Shown here: positions 44,911 to 56,771 of the stretch, piece by piece | Numbering within the stretch: position 1 is the first letter of the stretch | Layout of the letters: each line of letters starts with the position of its first letter | Assembly: GCA_010094025.1 (NCBI GenBank) | Contig: ML991777.1 | Span: 372,001-436,000 of the forward strand | Source of the DNA: Viridothelium virens | Taxonomy: Eukaryota; Ascomycota; Dothideomycetes; Trypetheliales; Trypetheliaceae | Direction of reading: 5' to 3' | Length of the DNA stretch: 64,000 bases | Notes under the pieces: generated by a model | What the model saw: only the letters and a program-made list of their open reading frames with translations | What the model was told of the DNA's origin: nothing | Database searches by the model: none | Translations under genes and position numbers: made by a program

Positions 44911-44968
44911 CCCGTGAAAAAATTGTCCGCTCACTGACGCGGGAAAATTGCTGGGGGCTGCCCGGATA
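44911..44968. repeat. Inverted copy of the ~75-bp repeat
   Basis: Reverse complement reads GTATCCGGGCAGCCCCCAGC and goes on AATTTTCCCGCGTCAGTGAG, matching unit 1 at 42191. Together they frame 2.78 kb. AGACAATA occurs just outside the left copy (42182-42189) and again just right of this copy, which could be a target-site duplication. Confidence 0.75.
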
Positions 44969-45043
44969 CTGATATTAGACAATATAGTTATATTAAAAGA
45001 AGTGTCTGCCTACAGTGTATCTCTCAACAAAGTCCAGCACTCG

Positions 45044-45800
45044 CTAACTGCGTGCCTCAGGTATTGCTTCTGCCCAGATATATCGACTGAAATAATCGAC
45101 TACTAAGCAGACATACTTGTTTCCTCGATTAGACCTTGGTGAGATTGGTCCTAAGAAGTCGAATCCGATCAGGTTAAGAGGTAGGAGTTCCAGAATTGGT
45201 AGAAGACCTGCGGATAGTCTGAGTGGTCCAATGCTTTGACATCTTGGGTAGGATCTGCAGTGGTGATAGATGTCCTTCGTACGGTTTTGCCAGTAGTATC
45301 TTCCAATAGCTCGTTTTTCCTGTAATTTCTTCGGTGAAGTGTCCACGGAGGTCATGAGTACAATGTACGGTTCTGTTGACATCGCCCTGTTTGACACATT
45401 GGCTGATGCAACCGCTTCGTTCTCTGAACCCCAGCTGTTAGTCCAGCGGTTGACAATTAAATACTGGGTCTGAGTAAGATATGTGAACTTGTTTCGCTTC
45501 CTCTACTGTTGCAGCTAATTGTTTTGCTGACTGGACTGAGAATACTGGTTGAAGAGAAAGGGAAATTGATGCCTCATGTCGCTTGAAGGACCCCAATATC
45601 CTTGTCTTAACGTCCTCGCTCTCGCACGTGAGAACGGTGAACAAATACCCCATAGCTGATGCTTCTCCCAATTCCAAATTCTTCTCTCCCCTGATGTCAT
45701 CTCTCCCAGAAACGGTCATCAAATGTTCTTCCATAGCCCTTTTGTGATGTTGCGGTACCTCTTTGTCTTCTAGTTGTTTCGAACTTCTTGCTGATGTCAT
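45044..45800 (-). mobile_element. Fossil Ty3/Gypsy-type retroelement remnant (minus strand)
   Basis: Contains an integrase zinc-binding region and the start of the catalytic core (KLQEKRAIGRYYWQN, then FDFLGPISPRSNRGNKYVC and VVDYFSRYIWAEA), with an eroded upstream segment to 45800. The element is broken with many breaks and lacks recognisable reverse transcriptase or intact LTRs. It is older than the flanking genes' open frames would tolerate. Confidence 0.7.
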
Positions 45801-46274
45801 AAAACTTCTACATGAAAGGTCTGCCTAGGTCTCTAAGCAGGTCTCACACCCCTGCATAGGTCTCTGTGTAGGTCTCGACGCAGGTCTCGCACTTCTGCGC
45901 AGGTGCATGAAGGTAGGCTAGGTAGGTGAAGGGGGCCCTCTGTCGTTTCATCCAACCGTCTGAATTCACTGAGATAAACCCCCTGCGCTGCGGCGGTGCG
46001 GGGTGCAGAATCGGACAATTATTTTTGACCCGAAGAGCCTGGACACTTTTGTCCTGGTAGCCAGCATACATTGCCTGATCCATTACACGCCATGAACGAA
46101 TCTGGACTCAAACCGATTAAATTAGGGCTGTGTTTCACAAATGAAGATTTCTAACTAATCTACAAGCCAGCGCCCCCACCTTTAAGAATACCCAAATCAA
46201 ACCATGGTATCCCCGTTAACTCCATGCAATGATCACAGCCGTCTTCAAATGTCTCATAATGCTAGCACGACCCC
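45801..46274. repeat. AGGTCTC-rich tandem tract and SPT2 3' flank
   Basis: At 45816-45905 the short motif AGGTCTC recurs about five times with CACnnCTGCGCAGG spacers. A related tract is at 44705-44765 on the other side of the minus-strand integrase remnant. Near 46006-46040 lies AATCGGACA-TTATTTTTGACCCGAAGAG, resembling a block at 20490. No gene. Confidence 0.5.
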
Positions 46275-47372
46275 TCACCCCCGTTTCCCAGTCGTGCCGA
46301 GCGCCGCTCTCTTCCTCGCTTCCTTCCTCGCCCTCAGCTCATTCTCCTCTTTCAGCGCCTCATCATCTTCCTTCCTTGCCACCCGTAAGCTCAGCTGCTC
46401 CTCATCAAAGACATCGTCCATGCCCGCCTCCATATCCGACGACATGTCGCTCCCATGGCCACCTTCCTCTTCTTCCTCTTCCAGCTCCTCATCGTCCTCA
46501 TCGTCATAAGAGTCGGCCTCAGAGTAGCTCGCATACCCGGCCATGCGTCCCTTCTCTTTGGACCGGGTCTTATCGGGGGCGGAGGGGCGACCTTTGGCAA
46601 GGTTTGGAGTGGAGGCGGAAGCACGCATGGTCCCCTTGTAAGCCGTCGGCGCAGCGGCAGAAGGGCGCATTGTGCCTTTGTAACCGGATTCGGCGGGCTT
46701 AGGCCTCACTTTGGACGCGTCCTCGGATTTGACACCGTTGCGAGTATCTTTGCTGCTGGGAGCGGGCTTGGCGGCGTGCGGTTTCTTGCGACCCGATGCT
46801 TCGGCTTTCAGAGCCAATCTATCCTTCTTCTGAAGTCGCTCGATGGGCTTGTGTTTGATAATGCCGACGGATGACTTGGCGGCTTGCGCTGCTTTGGCCT
46901 TCTCGAGCGTGGCGAGATAGCGGCTCTTTGGCGCGGTCGAGGCTGAGGCCGAAGATCCGGCAATGTTCGAGTTGGCTGGCTTGGGAGTAGTAGACTTTGC
47001 TGTTCCTTGAAATGAAGGTGTTCTAGAGGACAAAGAGTTGACATTTGCCGCCGGCCGAGGTTTTGGTGTATTTCTATCCCCTAATGAACTCAAATCTGTC
47101 TTTGCAGCTTTCCGTTGTACATCATCATTTCCGTTTTCAGCTTTGCGCTTCAAGCCCGACTGAGTAATAGTGCTGGTTGCGATAGTTTCCTGTGCTGGTG
47201 CCGCATTGTTGTCGGCCTGCGCAGACGGCCGGGGTACACGAGGGCGTGTGGCTGGGCTTTGCGCGGGCACAGAAGGTGAGCCACTTCCGATCGATGCCAG
47301 GACTTGATTCAGGAACTTTGACATTTTCAGAACATTGAGTCGAATGCTGTGGGCTACTTGACTTACACTCAT
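46275..47372 (-). CDS. spt2: Spt2-like histone H3-H4 chaperone
   Basis: Chromatin protein that retains and recycles H3-H4 behind RNA polymerase II. Two exons, 47372-47367 and 47315-46275, give 348 aa. The first coding exon is only ATG AGT; the 51-bp intron then joins FLNQVLASIGSGSPS, giving the usual MSFL start. Reading through would add an unlikely VSQVAHSIRL segment. Middle: basic, Ser/Ala/Pro-rich, with KHKPIERLQKKDRLALKAEA and repeated YKGTMR units. C-terminal SPT2 domain: YASYSEADSYDDEDDE, poly-acidic run, GMDDVFDEEQLSLRVARKED, ending in basic RKEARKRAAL. Divergent from RPP2. Confidence 0.92.
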   Translation of the reverse strand: MSVSQVAHSIRLNVLKMSKFLNQVLASIGSGSPSVPAQSPATRPRVPRPSAQADNNAAPAQETIATSTITQSGLKRKAENGNDDVQRKAAKTDLSSLGDRNTPKPRPAANVNSLSSRTPSFQGTAKSTTPKPANSNIAGSSASASTAPKSRYLATLEKAKAAQAAKSSVGIIKHKPIERLQKKDRLALKAEASGRKKPHAAKPAPSSKDTRNGVKSEDASKVRPKPAESGYKGTMRPSAAAPTAYKGTMRASASTPNLAKGRPSAPDKTRSKEKGRMAGYASYSEADSYDDEDDEELEEEEEEGGHGSDMSSDMEAGMDDVFDEEQLSLRVARKEDDEALKEENELRARKEARKRAALGTTGKRG

Positions 47373-47888
47373 TTTGAATAATACTTGTGTTATCGTTATC
47401 TCTTACACCGTGTCCGTTGATAGAAGAGAATCATGCTGAAATAGGAGGGAAGTATGCGCCTAGAGTGTATTATATAGGGAAGCGCGGCCGCAGTCAGGCG
47501 CTCACACAGCGAGAGAGGGAGGGGACGAGCACACAACGAGGCAAAGACACAGTGATGAAGGAAAGTGAGTAGTGTGTGGGACGTCCTTGTCTTCTTTTTA
47601 TCGCCAGTGTCAAGGCGCGGTTGGGGGCTCGGCGACACTTCGGCAAATGGCCTACAATCGCACCGCGCACGTGCCCACTTGCGGGCTCGCTTGAAGTCTG
47701 GTAGCCCACTGACTTTAAGACTGTTTTCTGTCCCCACCTATTTTCGAGAACTTGAAGTCTCAGTCTCCGGCCAAGCGCGGTTAAATTGATTGAGCTCTTG
47801 TTTTCAACTCTACAAACCCACTCAGTATGGCCCTTTTGCGTGCGATGTAGCACTAGGAAATACTCATCATTCTCCAGGAAATATCAAA
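47373..47888. promoter_or_regulatory. Divergent promoter region, SPT2 / RPP2
   Basis: 516 bp between divergent starts. It contains the promoter of a highly expressed ribosomal-protein gene; no coding sequence seen. Confidence 0.5.
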
Positions 47889-48290
47889 ATGAAGCATCTC
47901 GCAGCCTACCTCCTCCTCGGCATCGGTGGCAACTCTAGCCCTTCCGCCGACGACATCAAGGGTGTTCTCGAAGCTGTCGGTATCGAAGCCGAGGAAGATC
48001 GTTTGGACAAGCTACTTTCCGAGCTCAAAGGCAAGGACCTGCAAGAAGTACGTCCTCATCAGTAACCGCTAGAATGTACTGATCGCAGTGGCTCATTCTA
48101 CCCATAGTTGATCACCGAGGGCTCTAGCAAGCTCGCTTCTGTCCCATCAGGTGGTGGCGGAGGTGGCGCTCCTGCCGCTGGTGGTGCTGCCGCTGGAGGT
48201 GACGCTGCTCCGGAGGCTGCCAAAGAAGAAGCCAAGGAAGAAGAAAAAGAGGAATCCGACGAAGATATGGGCTTTGGTCTGTTCGACTAG
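47889..48290 (+). CDS. rpp2: 60S acidic ribosomal protein P2
   Basis: Stalk protein of the large ribosomal subunit that recruits elongation factors. Two exons, 47889-48047 and 48108-48290, with a 60-bp intron, give 113 aa. Start [15 protein letters not shown] is P2-type rather than P1. The helical domain ([20 protein letters not shown]) is followed by a Gly/Ala hinge, Glu/Lys-rich stretch and the terminal [12 protein letters not shown] that binds GTPase factors. Complete. Confidence 0.96.
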
Positions 48291-49828
48291 AAGAGTAACA
48301 TATGCTTGCTGGGTCTTTCGAAACGTACGGTTGAAGAACGTGGCACCACATCTTCAATACCCACATGCAGGGAGAGCATGCAGTTTTTTCACTAGACCAG
48401 CGATATCGAGTCTTACATCGCTTATGCTATTCCAACAAGCATGAAATCAAGTTTATGAATATCCCACCATCTAACTCGCATCCGATACTTATCGAAGGGG
48501 TATATCTTGTGATTCCTGAAATTGTTGTATTTTTCTCTCCTCCACTCTAGAGAGGATCTTTAGACTCCTTTCCTGGCAAGTCTCCATTTTATAGCCTTGC
48601 GGTCATGTAAAAATCATGGAAACTTTTTCTCTCCCCCATCGCAGTAAGCTACTTGGGAAAGCGGCATGTTTGAAAGCAGTCTGCGCGGCGGTAGCGAGAT
48701 TCGTCCGAAAATGGATCTGAGGTGACTCGCACACCTCCTGAGCAACCAATGGGGTTCTAGAAGATCACATGAAAATGAGGTATCAGTCCCTTCGAAAAAT
48801 TTCCGAATTATCGAGCTTTCAAGCCAGCTTGGAGCACCGATCTCTTCATGACGTGGGAAGTCACAGCGACAGCCGTAGGGCTCCGAACGAATCCATTTCT
48901 GCGTACATGCTTGCATATGCCTTGGACATGACTTCTGCATTCTCAACAAAGACTCATAGGTTCTAGCGTCTTCGTTATACGAGCATACTTTCCGCTTTGC
49001 CTGTTCGCTAATAGTTGGTCTTTGCAGCAACCACACGCATGTGGCTTCCCCCATGCGCCACCTATCACACTATTCCTACCACACTATTCCCTTCGTTGAG
49101 ATTGGACATCATCATTACAGGAACTAGGAAAATGTCGCGGACGACTTCGATGCGGCCTACTCCTCAGAGAACTCACATGCGCTGTTCATAGCTTCTCACC
49201 TCTGGTCAAAATTCGTCGAGAACAACACAGTCGCACTTGTATTCGCTGCCTTCCGAAACTCGATGGAGCACATCAGTTTGTGCTACGTTCCGCGCGGACG
49301 GCGCTCCTCGTATTGTACAACTGTTTTGGACCAGGGGTTTGGAGGTCGAGCACTCTTGAATTGGATAGGTGTGCTGGATACAGGAGAATGCAGATTGTTC
49401 GAACATGATTCGCAGAACGAAGTTGCTGGTTAGCGATGGGTTCCCAGAGGGCCGGTTCCTGAAAAACAGCCTGATAATAACGCCTCATCCGTCATGAACT
49501 TCATTCAAGCGTGCAAAACATTAAGACAGGCTAGCTTTTCCCCGCTGTCTTGGTTGCGATGAGGCGGGCGCGTTGGGAAATAGATCGTTATTTTGAGGAC
49601 CTGGAAAATATTGAGAAGACATCTATATCTTCCGACTTGTAGAGCTAAAGAGAACACAACTGTTTCTTGAGCTGCTTAAGACTCTCCCAGGCGCGAGCAC
49701 AGGACGAATCTGGCAGACCTGCATTTTGTACAGAACTTGCAAGAAAATAGGTCTCAAACCACGATATAATACATCGCTATGCTGAGCAAAGGCGTCCCAA
49801 GTGGTCCACGCCCATTCAACTTTACCCT
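48291..49828. other. 1.5-kb intergenic region with an unexplained open frame
   Basis: Tail-to-tail spacer between RPP2 and MIC10. A plus-strand frame from about 49132 to 49434 is open and protein-like (ALFIASHLWSKFVENNTVAL, FAAFRNSMEHISLCYVPRG) but begins without ATG, after a possible ACTAG splice acceptor. The minus-strand frame 48614-49054 is Arg/Cys/Ser-rich and not convincing. No family recognised for either. Confidence 0.35.
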
Positions 49829-50241
49829 TCATGGCCGTATAACCCTTATCCCTTCTTTCGATGGTGACGTCGCGCGTTTGAACGACTGTACAAGATAATT
49901 TTAGTTTTCCACTACCATGCAACAATCTAATATATGATAATCTTACGCTGTCACATTCTTCCCAGGCCCTTCCAGCTCCGAAACCAAGCCCCGTCCAAAC
50001 AGGCCATGCTCTTCGTCTAAACAACAATACGGAGAAGACAACACCGAATCCCACGCCGAGCGAAGAGCGGATAACCATTGAGGATATGCAGTGATCCCAC
50101 TGAAGGGTGTAAGATGTCAGTCCAATCTCAATGATGGTTCGGAGGAAGTCAACTAACTTTTTCATTCAGTAAAGCTTCACTCATTGGGCGACTCGAGGGT
50201 GATGGACGCGCCGGAGGAGGAGAAGAAGTCTGGTCGGCCAT
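49829..50241 (-). CDS. mic10: MICOS complex subunit Mic10
   Basis: Small inner-membrane protein that bends membranes at cristae junctions. Three exons, 50241-50158, 50099-49947 and 49885-49829, give 97 aa; introns are 58 and 61 bp. After a Pro/Ser-rich start comes SEALLNEKWDHCISSMVIRS, then two glycine-rich hydrophobic hairpin segments (SLGVGFGVVFSVLLF and WPVWTGLGFGAGRAW) separated by the basic RRR turn, and EECDSSFKR. This Mic10 pattern is complete. None of the single open frames shows the whole protein. Head to head with URB2 (275 bp). Confidence 0.95.
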
Positions 50242-50516
50242 CCTTGAACCGTTTAGGCGTGTCTGGACAGTCAATGCGTAGGAAGCTCGACTGTAGCCGA
50301 AGTTGAGAATTTGGCGTTGTCGTTACAGAGTACTCCATATAGGAGCCAGGTCCGCAGGTCCGCGATTTTGCAAGAGGAGCTTGGACCATAAATTTTTTTA
50401 CTACACCCATCCACCTTGTATCCCAAAATTCCAAAATTCTAAGTTAACAAGACAGCCTGCGATTGAGTTACCCGTCATGATACGGTCTGATACCTTCATA
50501 GCACGTATATACGAAT
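50242..50516. promoter_or_regulatory. Bidirectional promoter region, MIC10 / URB2
   Basis: 275 bp between divergent start codons; no other content seen. Confidence 0.45.
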
Positions 50517-53500
50517 ATGGAAAACGAACAGCCTCAGCCGATCAAAAGCACGCTCGATTCGCAACAACACCAATTTTCCTTGCAAAAGCTCAACACTCTT
50601 GAGAACGAAAATGAGGACTTCCAGAGTAGGCTAGCTCGAATAGCAGCAGCTACAAGACTTCCGTACTCGATCTTAGAGACTGACAGTCCTGGTTCTGTTG
50701 AGCTTGTGTCACACCAGCGCCACTATGCAAGACTGGAATGGGTCCTGCGGTGGTTACTCGATAAACTTCAATCTCAGGAAGCCGTCGGATCTGAGTAAGT
50801 ACAATTCTACACCCATACGTCGTCAGCAAAGACTAATACCTCGTATCAGAGCTAGCGCTAGCCCACAAGTATGGAGATGCCTTCGGACTCTTTGCCAATG
50901 CCTGCCGAGATCAAGAATAGTACACCAGCTCATCTCTTACAATATCCTCTCTGCTCTGGAGAAGTCACTGAGCCAAACGTGTTCGATGCTTGACAATCTC
51001 CAGAAAGACCATGGTTCTGAGGATCGTGAGGACAGAACGCACCTAGGCAAGAGAAAAAGGACCGAAAGTATTGATGGAGATACAGGGCCAGTCTTGCAAT
51101 CAGCCGTGCAGAAACCAGTTGAAGTGTTCCTAGCTATAGTAGGATTCCTGGAGTCCTTCAATGTTCTTTTCCAAGATGACAGTAGTAATGGAGCTCCGCC
51201 TGTCCATGAACAAATCAAGTCTGTCGTACGAGGTATAGATTTCCAAGCGTCTGACTTGCTTCGGAACTGGCTACAATGCGTGAACGCTGTTGTTCAAAAC
51301 GCAGCAATTTCTTTACCAATATGGCGCGAAGATGCTCAGTGGCATTGGATCCGACCAATCCTTCCAATTTGGGAATGTCAGAAATCTAATGCATCGACGG
51401 TGAGATGAGTTTCGATCTTCTATCTATGGAAGCTGACTTCATAGGCTCTCTTCTGCAAGACATGTCTCGTGCCCGCCTCGGTGTTGCTTGTGACGCTCGG
51501 AAGGGAACTCGAGAATAGAATCAGCTTCCACCCAACTTCCATCGGCGCGACGCCCAAGTACTTTACAACAACGGACGTTGACACACTCAAAGCCACTTTG
51601 GTCAATCTTGAACAGTTACTTGCAAAGCATGTATTTCGACCGATGCATGCTCGGATAGCTACGCCAGTCTCTAAAGTATCGCATGCGAAGGGTTTACCCA
51701 TGTCCACTGTGGACTCTGAGTCAGATGAGAGCAAATTGAAACGCAGTATTGAGCGGCTTGATTTGATGCTTGCCCCGCTTCTCGAAGCTTCAGGACAAGC
51801 CTCTCCTAACAGTCTCAATTCTGAATTCGTCCGGCAAGCGATCCCACGCCTACTCGACATAGGTGTAAGATCTTTTAGGCCTATCCGCTCCACTAAGTCC
51901 GATGCGCTGTGGCCGGAGGCAGTATTTACAGCCCTAGGTCATTGCATAGGCGTTCTCACTTCGGAAGAAGGCACCTCTGGTTTCCAGGCCGATTCGGTCT
52001 CCCTCATGATAACCATGCTGCAAACACTTAGCAATAGGAGCATGATACTAACAACTAATACCCTCGCGAAAATCGTTGAACGATACTCCAACTTACTCGG
52101 AAGCGAATCCAATGTGGATGATGTACAAACTCCTATCCATTGGGATCTTGTTGCCACTGTCCTTCATCAGGATGCTGATGTTTTCCTCCCCGTTGAAAGC
52201 GTCCAGTGTAAGCTCTTAGCTACCCAACGGGAAATACCAGAGGCTTTGCTGGACCATTTGTCAAAACTTGGAGATACAGTAGAGGAGGTCGGTAGTACGG
52301 ATACGTCTGAGGTTGGACTCAAAGGAAAACGTTCCGAAATTGTAGACAACGTCGTATCCCCGTTCCTACGTGCGTATGCTCAAAGGCGCATGCTGGATAA
52401 GTTCTTGCAAGCTCTACCTCGCCTTGTCCAAGGTTCGTACTCTTCGCTTGGTGTAGCATATTTAACAGAAGGTGAAAGTGAGAACTTCGACGGTTGGCTT
52501 CTATGGGAGGATACTCGTGTCGCTGCGGCCCTGAGGCCGTTGGTCGAAAATCACTTGAGTCCAAACCAGGTATCTAGGCTTATCGACAGATTTCTAGAGC
52601 TGATGCTGGTCGTAATAAAAGATAACGAGGACAAGGCAAGTGATACGATCGGCGAGCTAGAGATAACTTCGAGCGTATCTACTGGGCTTTTGTTGATCAA
52701 GTTAATTATTGAGGCACTCGAGAGCAATGATTACCAAGATCAGCTTCTGAGTCAATTTTCTTTGATACAGTCAAATCTTCTAAAACTTCTGCAAATTCAG
52801 AATATCAAGAAATTGAAAGCTCGCTGGCTCACCTGGCGTATCTTGTCTCATACATCACCAATCCTTTTCCGCGCCAGAAGTCCTTCTGTGCAAGAGCAAT
52901 TTGGCGCTGATGCTACGGAAGCCACTTCTGTCCAGCTTGCCATCAGTGAATGCTCTGTTAATGGTGAAAGGAACCATAATCACACAGTGGCATACGAGGC
53001 CTTGTCTTTTTTGGCATGTTTACTTCAGGAAGAGGTAGTCAGTCAACGCCATATCCAAGAACTAGAGAGCTGTCTTAGTCTAGCAGCAGACTTTGCCACC
53101 AACTCTTTCTCCTCCGCGGATGACAACGCCCACGCACCTCAAATTCAGTGGAGTGGACAACCGCAAAGTATTCGAAATCCACAGCAGCTAGCTCTTGCAT
53201 TTTCTTGCGTGTTGGCAAAGTATCCAGCAGCTTTTCAGTAAGTTTGTTTCCGCTAGTTTGGCAAGGCATTGAGACTCTAATACCTTTAAGACTCGTCCGC
53301 CCGTCCAGCAGGCAGGCCTTAGTGCAACAGCTCTACAACGCAATACCGGTTTCTGAGCGGGACCGGTCGGAAGATGGAAAGACAGGAGTGAATCTCAGTA
53401 TGATCTGGCGTAGCTTAGAGAAATATGCTATTCACTCCGCCCCGCACACAATCAGAGGTACGCATTACAATCTACCAAAGGCAGTAGCTATAGGAATCAC

Positions 53501-55750
53501 TAAAGAAGATTTGAACAGAGGAATTTCTTGACGTCTTGGGTTCCCATGCCCGTTCCAATCCGTCTCAAGAATCAGACAACTCCATGGATGCGCATAAAGC
53601 TCTTGCAGCTACAAAAGACCACCAAAGGATACCGCTTCTCGTGCTCAAGCGAGGCCGACGAGAGCAACTATTGAATCTTGTCTCTAAACAGCTTTTACAA
53701 AGACCCGAAAATGACTCCGCTGATCCAAGAACTCATGAATACTTAGCTTTTATGCTGCGATTGATGCAGATCCCAAATGCAACTGCTGACCTTGTAAGTA
53801 TCTTACTGACAATAGCAAATGAGTTGTCCTGACCCCAGCAGAGCACTGACTACATGACATTATGGGGAATTGCCGATATGATAGACCGATATCAAGATGT
53901 AGGTCAATCTGCATATAACAATATCCTCGATGAGTTGGAGGAACTCGGGAGGCTTGTACTCAGGTGAGTTTCCCCGTGGTCTTTAGTACGGTGGGGGCGC
54001 AGCTAAAAAGTACAGCCATCATTTATCGACTATCGAACAAAATCGTAGTCGGCAATACCTCACAGATAGCCATCGCCATGCGGTGGAGCTTTTGAAAGAC
54101 AAGATGACTACCTCGTTCAAGCTCGGCACTCAGAGGCTCTTGAGCGTGTCTTTTACAGTATGGGATGATCCCAAGTGGACTAAAGAGCTTGCGCCACCTC
54201 CAGGAGAATCACAATCTATTAGCAGAGCCTACTTTAGTATGTTGTTGGACGTCTTTCAGACTGGACGAGCTACATCCGCTGGTCCTTTGCGTAAAGCGAC
54301 GCTGAGGGCAGTGTTCCGTGCCGCACTGAAATTACCCGCCGCTATGATTGACTCTTGCAATATCGAGGGCCCCGACAGTAAGTATTCGTACATGCCGTGC
54401 TATGTCATATTCACTGTTGTGCAGGTTCGAGTCGTTTGCCATCCCTGGACCATGCGATTTCGGAATGGTCCGCTGAGTCCGTTGAGAAGCAGTGCGATTC
54501 AGGCACTGAGCATGATTTGCAGGCCCTTGCTTTCCAATGCCTTGCGAAGCATAAATCCAGTCGATCAAGAGATATCGCTGGTGAAGATGACCTGGATATT
54601 GGCAACGTCAAAAATGCTCTTGCATTGCTCAGGAACAGTAAGTGTGTCCTATCCTTCGGGGTCAAACATAGACTGAATAAGACTAGATTCGGGGGTTCAC
54701 GACCGTCTACACATTCTTGATGCTTTCAAAGTTTGGCTCGAACGCCTTGACATACAGCAGAAATACAAGGTATTGCAAGAGCTGCATGTGCCACGCGATG
54801 GGCCGTTAAGCAATCAGTCGTCTCTTCTCCCAGTATTCATCAAGTCTCTGGAGCGTACGTATTACACTTCATGTTAGGATCTAAGGTCGATGGCTAACGG
54901 TTGCAGTCGATAAAGAAGGCAGTTCTCAGTTAGCAATCGAATCTCAGGCTCTACTTCCTCTTTCGTGTGCTAGTCTCATGAAGGTGAAGGATGTGCAGAC
55001 CTTTTCTGAGCTATCAGATTGCATTCTTATGATGCTGCGAGAAAAGGTAAGCCTACTCTCGAGCGTGGAGAGACAATCTACTAACCAACTTAGCGCTGGC
55101 TTATTTCTCAGTACGGTCTTGATACATTGATCTCTACCCTGATTGCGTTCGTTGCCCCTGCTGGGCCACCGCTCCCCGCAGAATCAGGCCGACTTGTCTA
55201 CCGCCGTCTTTGTGACATGGTGCAGGCTGCCATCAACCGACATCGCGCAAAATTTGGCGGACGCTTCCATCTCCTATTACCCTTGCTCAGTGCCCTACTT
55301 GCCGCTCTCTTCATTCCGGATATCCGCTCTTACTCGTCTTACATGCGTAAGCCGGCTTGGCTTACTCACGGCACGACGGCTTTGGGCGGAGAGGAAGGTG
55401 CAGCCTTTGCGAGTGTTCTGACGTCGCTGTGCGATCCGACTGTGTCTTCGGTCACAACGCGCAAGAGTCAACGTGAGCATAGGGGGCTTGTGGACGAGAC
55501 TCGTAAAGCACGCGCATATGCGGGACAGTATATGCAGGGCGTGCTGATGGAATTTTGTCGAGCCCAGCTGAGGGGCAGGCTACAACCACAAGTGCGGAGG
55601 AGATTGATGCCGGGGCTATATGCTACCATTGCTGTCGTGAGTGAGGATGGGCTCAGGGCGATGAACGCGTCCATGGACTCTAGTACAAGGGCCCTGTGGA
55701 AGAGCCTGTATGATGATTGGAGGCGGTTCGGCGTTTCTAGAGAGCAATAG
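50517..55750 (+). CDS. urb2: Urb2/Npa2-like nucleolar pre-ribosome assembly factor
   Basis: Large helical protein of early 60S pre-ribosomes. Eleven exons: 50517-50794, 50850-51399, 51445-53237, 53291-53457, 53519-53793, 53839-53963, 54016-54377, 54425-54637, 54687-54854, 54907-55046, 55112-55750, giving about 1569 aa. All junctions are GT-AG and keep frame. The acceptor at 53838 is a NAGNAG site, so one Gln may be optional. The C-terminal Urb2 domain is the best match (LLPLLSALLAALFIPDIRSY, HRGLVDETRKARAYAGQYMQ, RLMPGLYATIAVVSEDGLRA). An internal KRKR patch near 182 (GKRKRTES) suits nuclear import. Sequence divergence in this family is high; the N-terminal half is called by gene continuity. 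Confidence 0.88.
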
Positions 55751-56771
55751 GCTTGTTCCACCGAAGACATGAGAGAAGTGCTCAAATAATCCATCAGCTA
55801 AGGATCTACCGGACTCCGAATGGAAAACATTGAGTTTGCAAATTCGACCATGGCTGACCAAGTTATTCGTCCATGGAATTTTGAACGCAAAGGATGCGCT
55901 AATGGTATGACGCAATTGGTGGAGCGAATGCCCCGCTGCCCCACTTGCCCCGCCCAACCGTCAGGGACAAAGGAGGTGGCCGATACTCCAGTCAATAATG
56001 ATCAAGAAAGAGTTATCAATGGGACTCTGAGTCGGGTATATGCAATCAGGGATGGCTCAATGAGCGTTTGGTAGCTACCCTCGGGGTAACAATCGTCGCG
56101 GTCGCTCGAGGGTGCTGCACCTCCATGCCTTCAGGAGATTCCCAGGCAATAATGGATGGGAGCTCGGAATTACGTTTGGAAAACATCGAGATCAGAGCAT
56201 TTCTGTTTTACTCCAAAATAATCGGAAGATGCTCCAGTCAGTTGAAAGTCTTGAACCATATGAGATCATGATTTCATCAAGCCTCGCTGTCTCTGTTGCC
56301 TCCGACCCTAATACTTCTGAGGCTTGGTATTCCAATATGTTTACCTTCGTAGAGTATGGGGATGCCCATGGAAGACCTTTTGGATTTATGTATATAAACC
56401 TGGACGCGATCTGATAAGGATGAGGACAAAGAAGCAGAGCAAGATGAAGCCAGAGTGTCACTTCAAAAGTGTAATCGTCGTCTACAGTCTTTTCAGGATT
56501 CGGGAGGGCCCCAGTAAAACTTCCGGCCACCTCTCATGTCCTCAGAGCTTTGGCGATTTCTTCCGATATCTTCATCGCCCGAGGTCTTCCAGGATTTTCC
56601 TCAACTGATCAAATCAAGCCCTCGAATTGCTCCACCGTGCAATTCACACGTGACCTCGGTTGTATGGTATAAGACCTCGCCCTTGTACCTACCCACCAGC
56701 ATCACCCACAATACTTGCGAAATCTCACACTATCCGTTTGATCACGTCTGATCCAGCTTCTCTTGAACACA
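55751..56771. other. 1-kb intergenic region, URB2 / FBA1
   Basis: Short plus-strand frames at 55820-56074 and 56112-56414 (the second with LEPYEIMISSSLAVSVASDP) look mildly protein-like but lack partner exons and are not recognised. The last 150 bp are pyrimidine-rich, as expected before the highly expressed FBA1. Confidence 0.4.

Noticed and set aside
46204-46509. Ser-rich plus-strand ORF
   Set aside because: Antisense to the acidic C-terminal region of SPT2.
48614-49054. 146-codon minus-strand ORF
   Set aside because: Arg/Cys/Ser-rich composition with no domain; the opposite strand is equally open in places.
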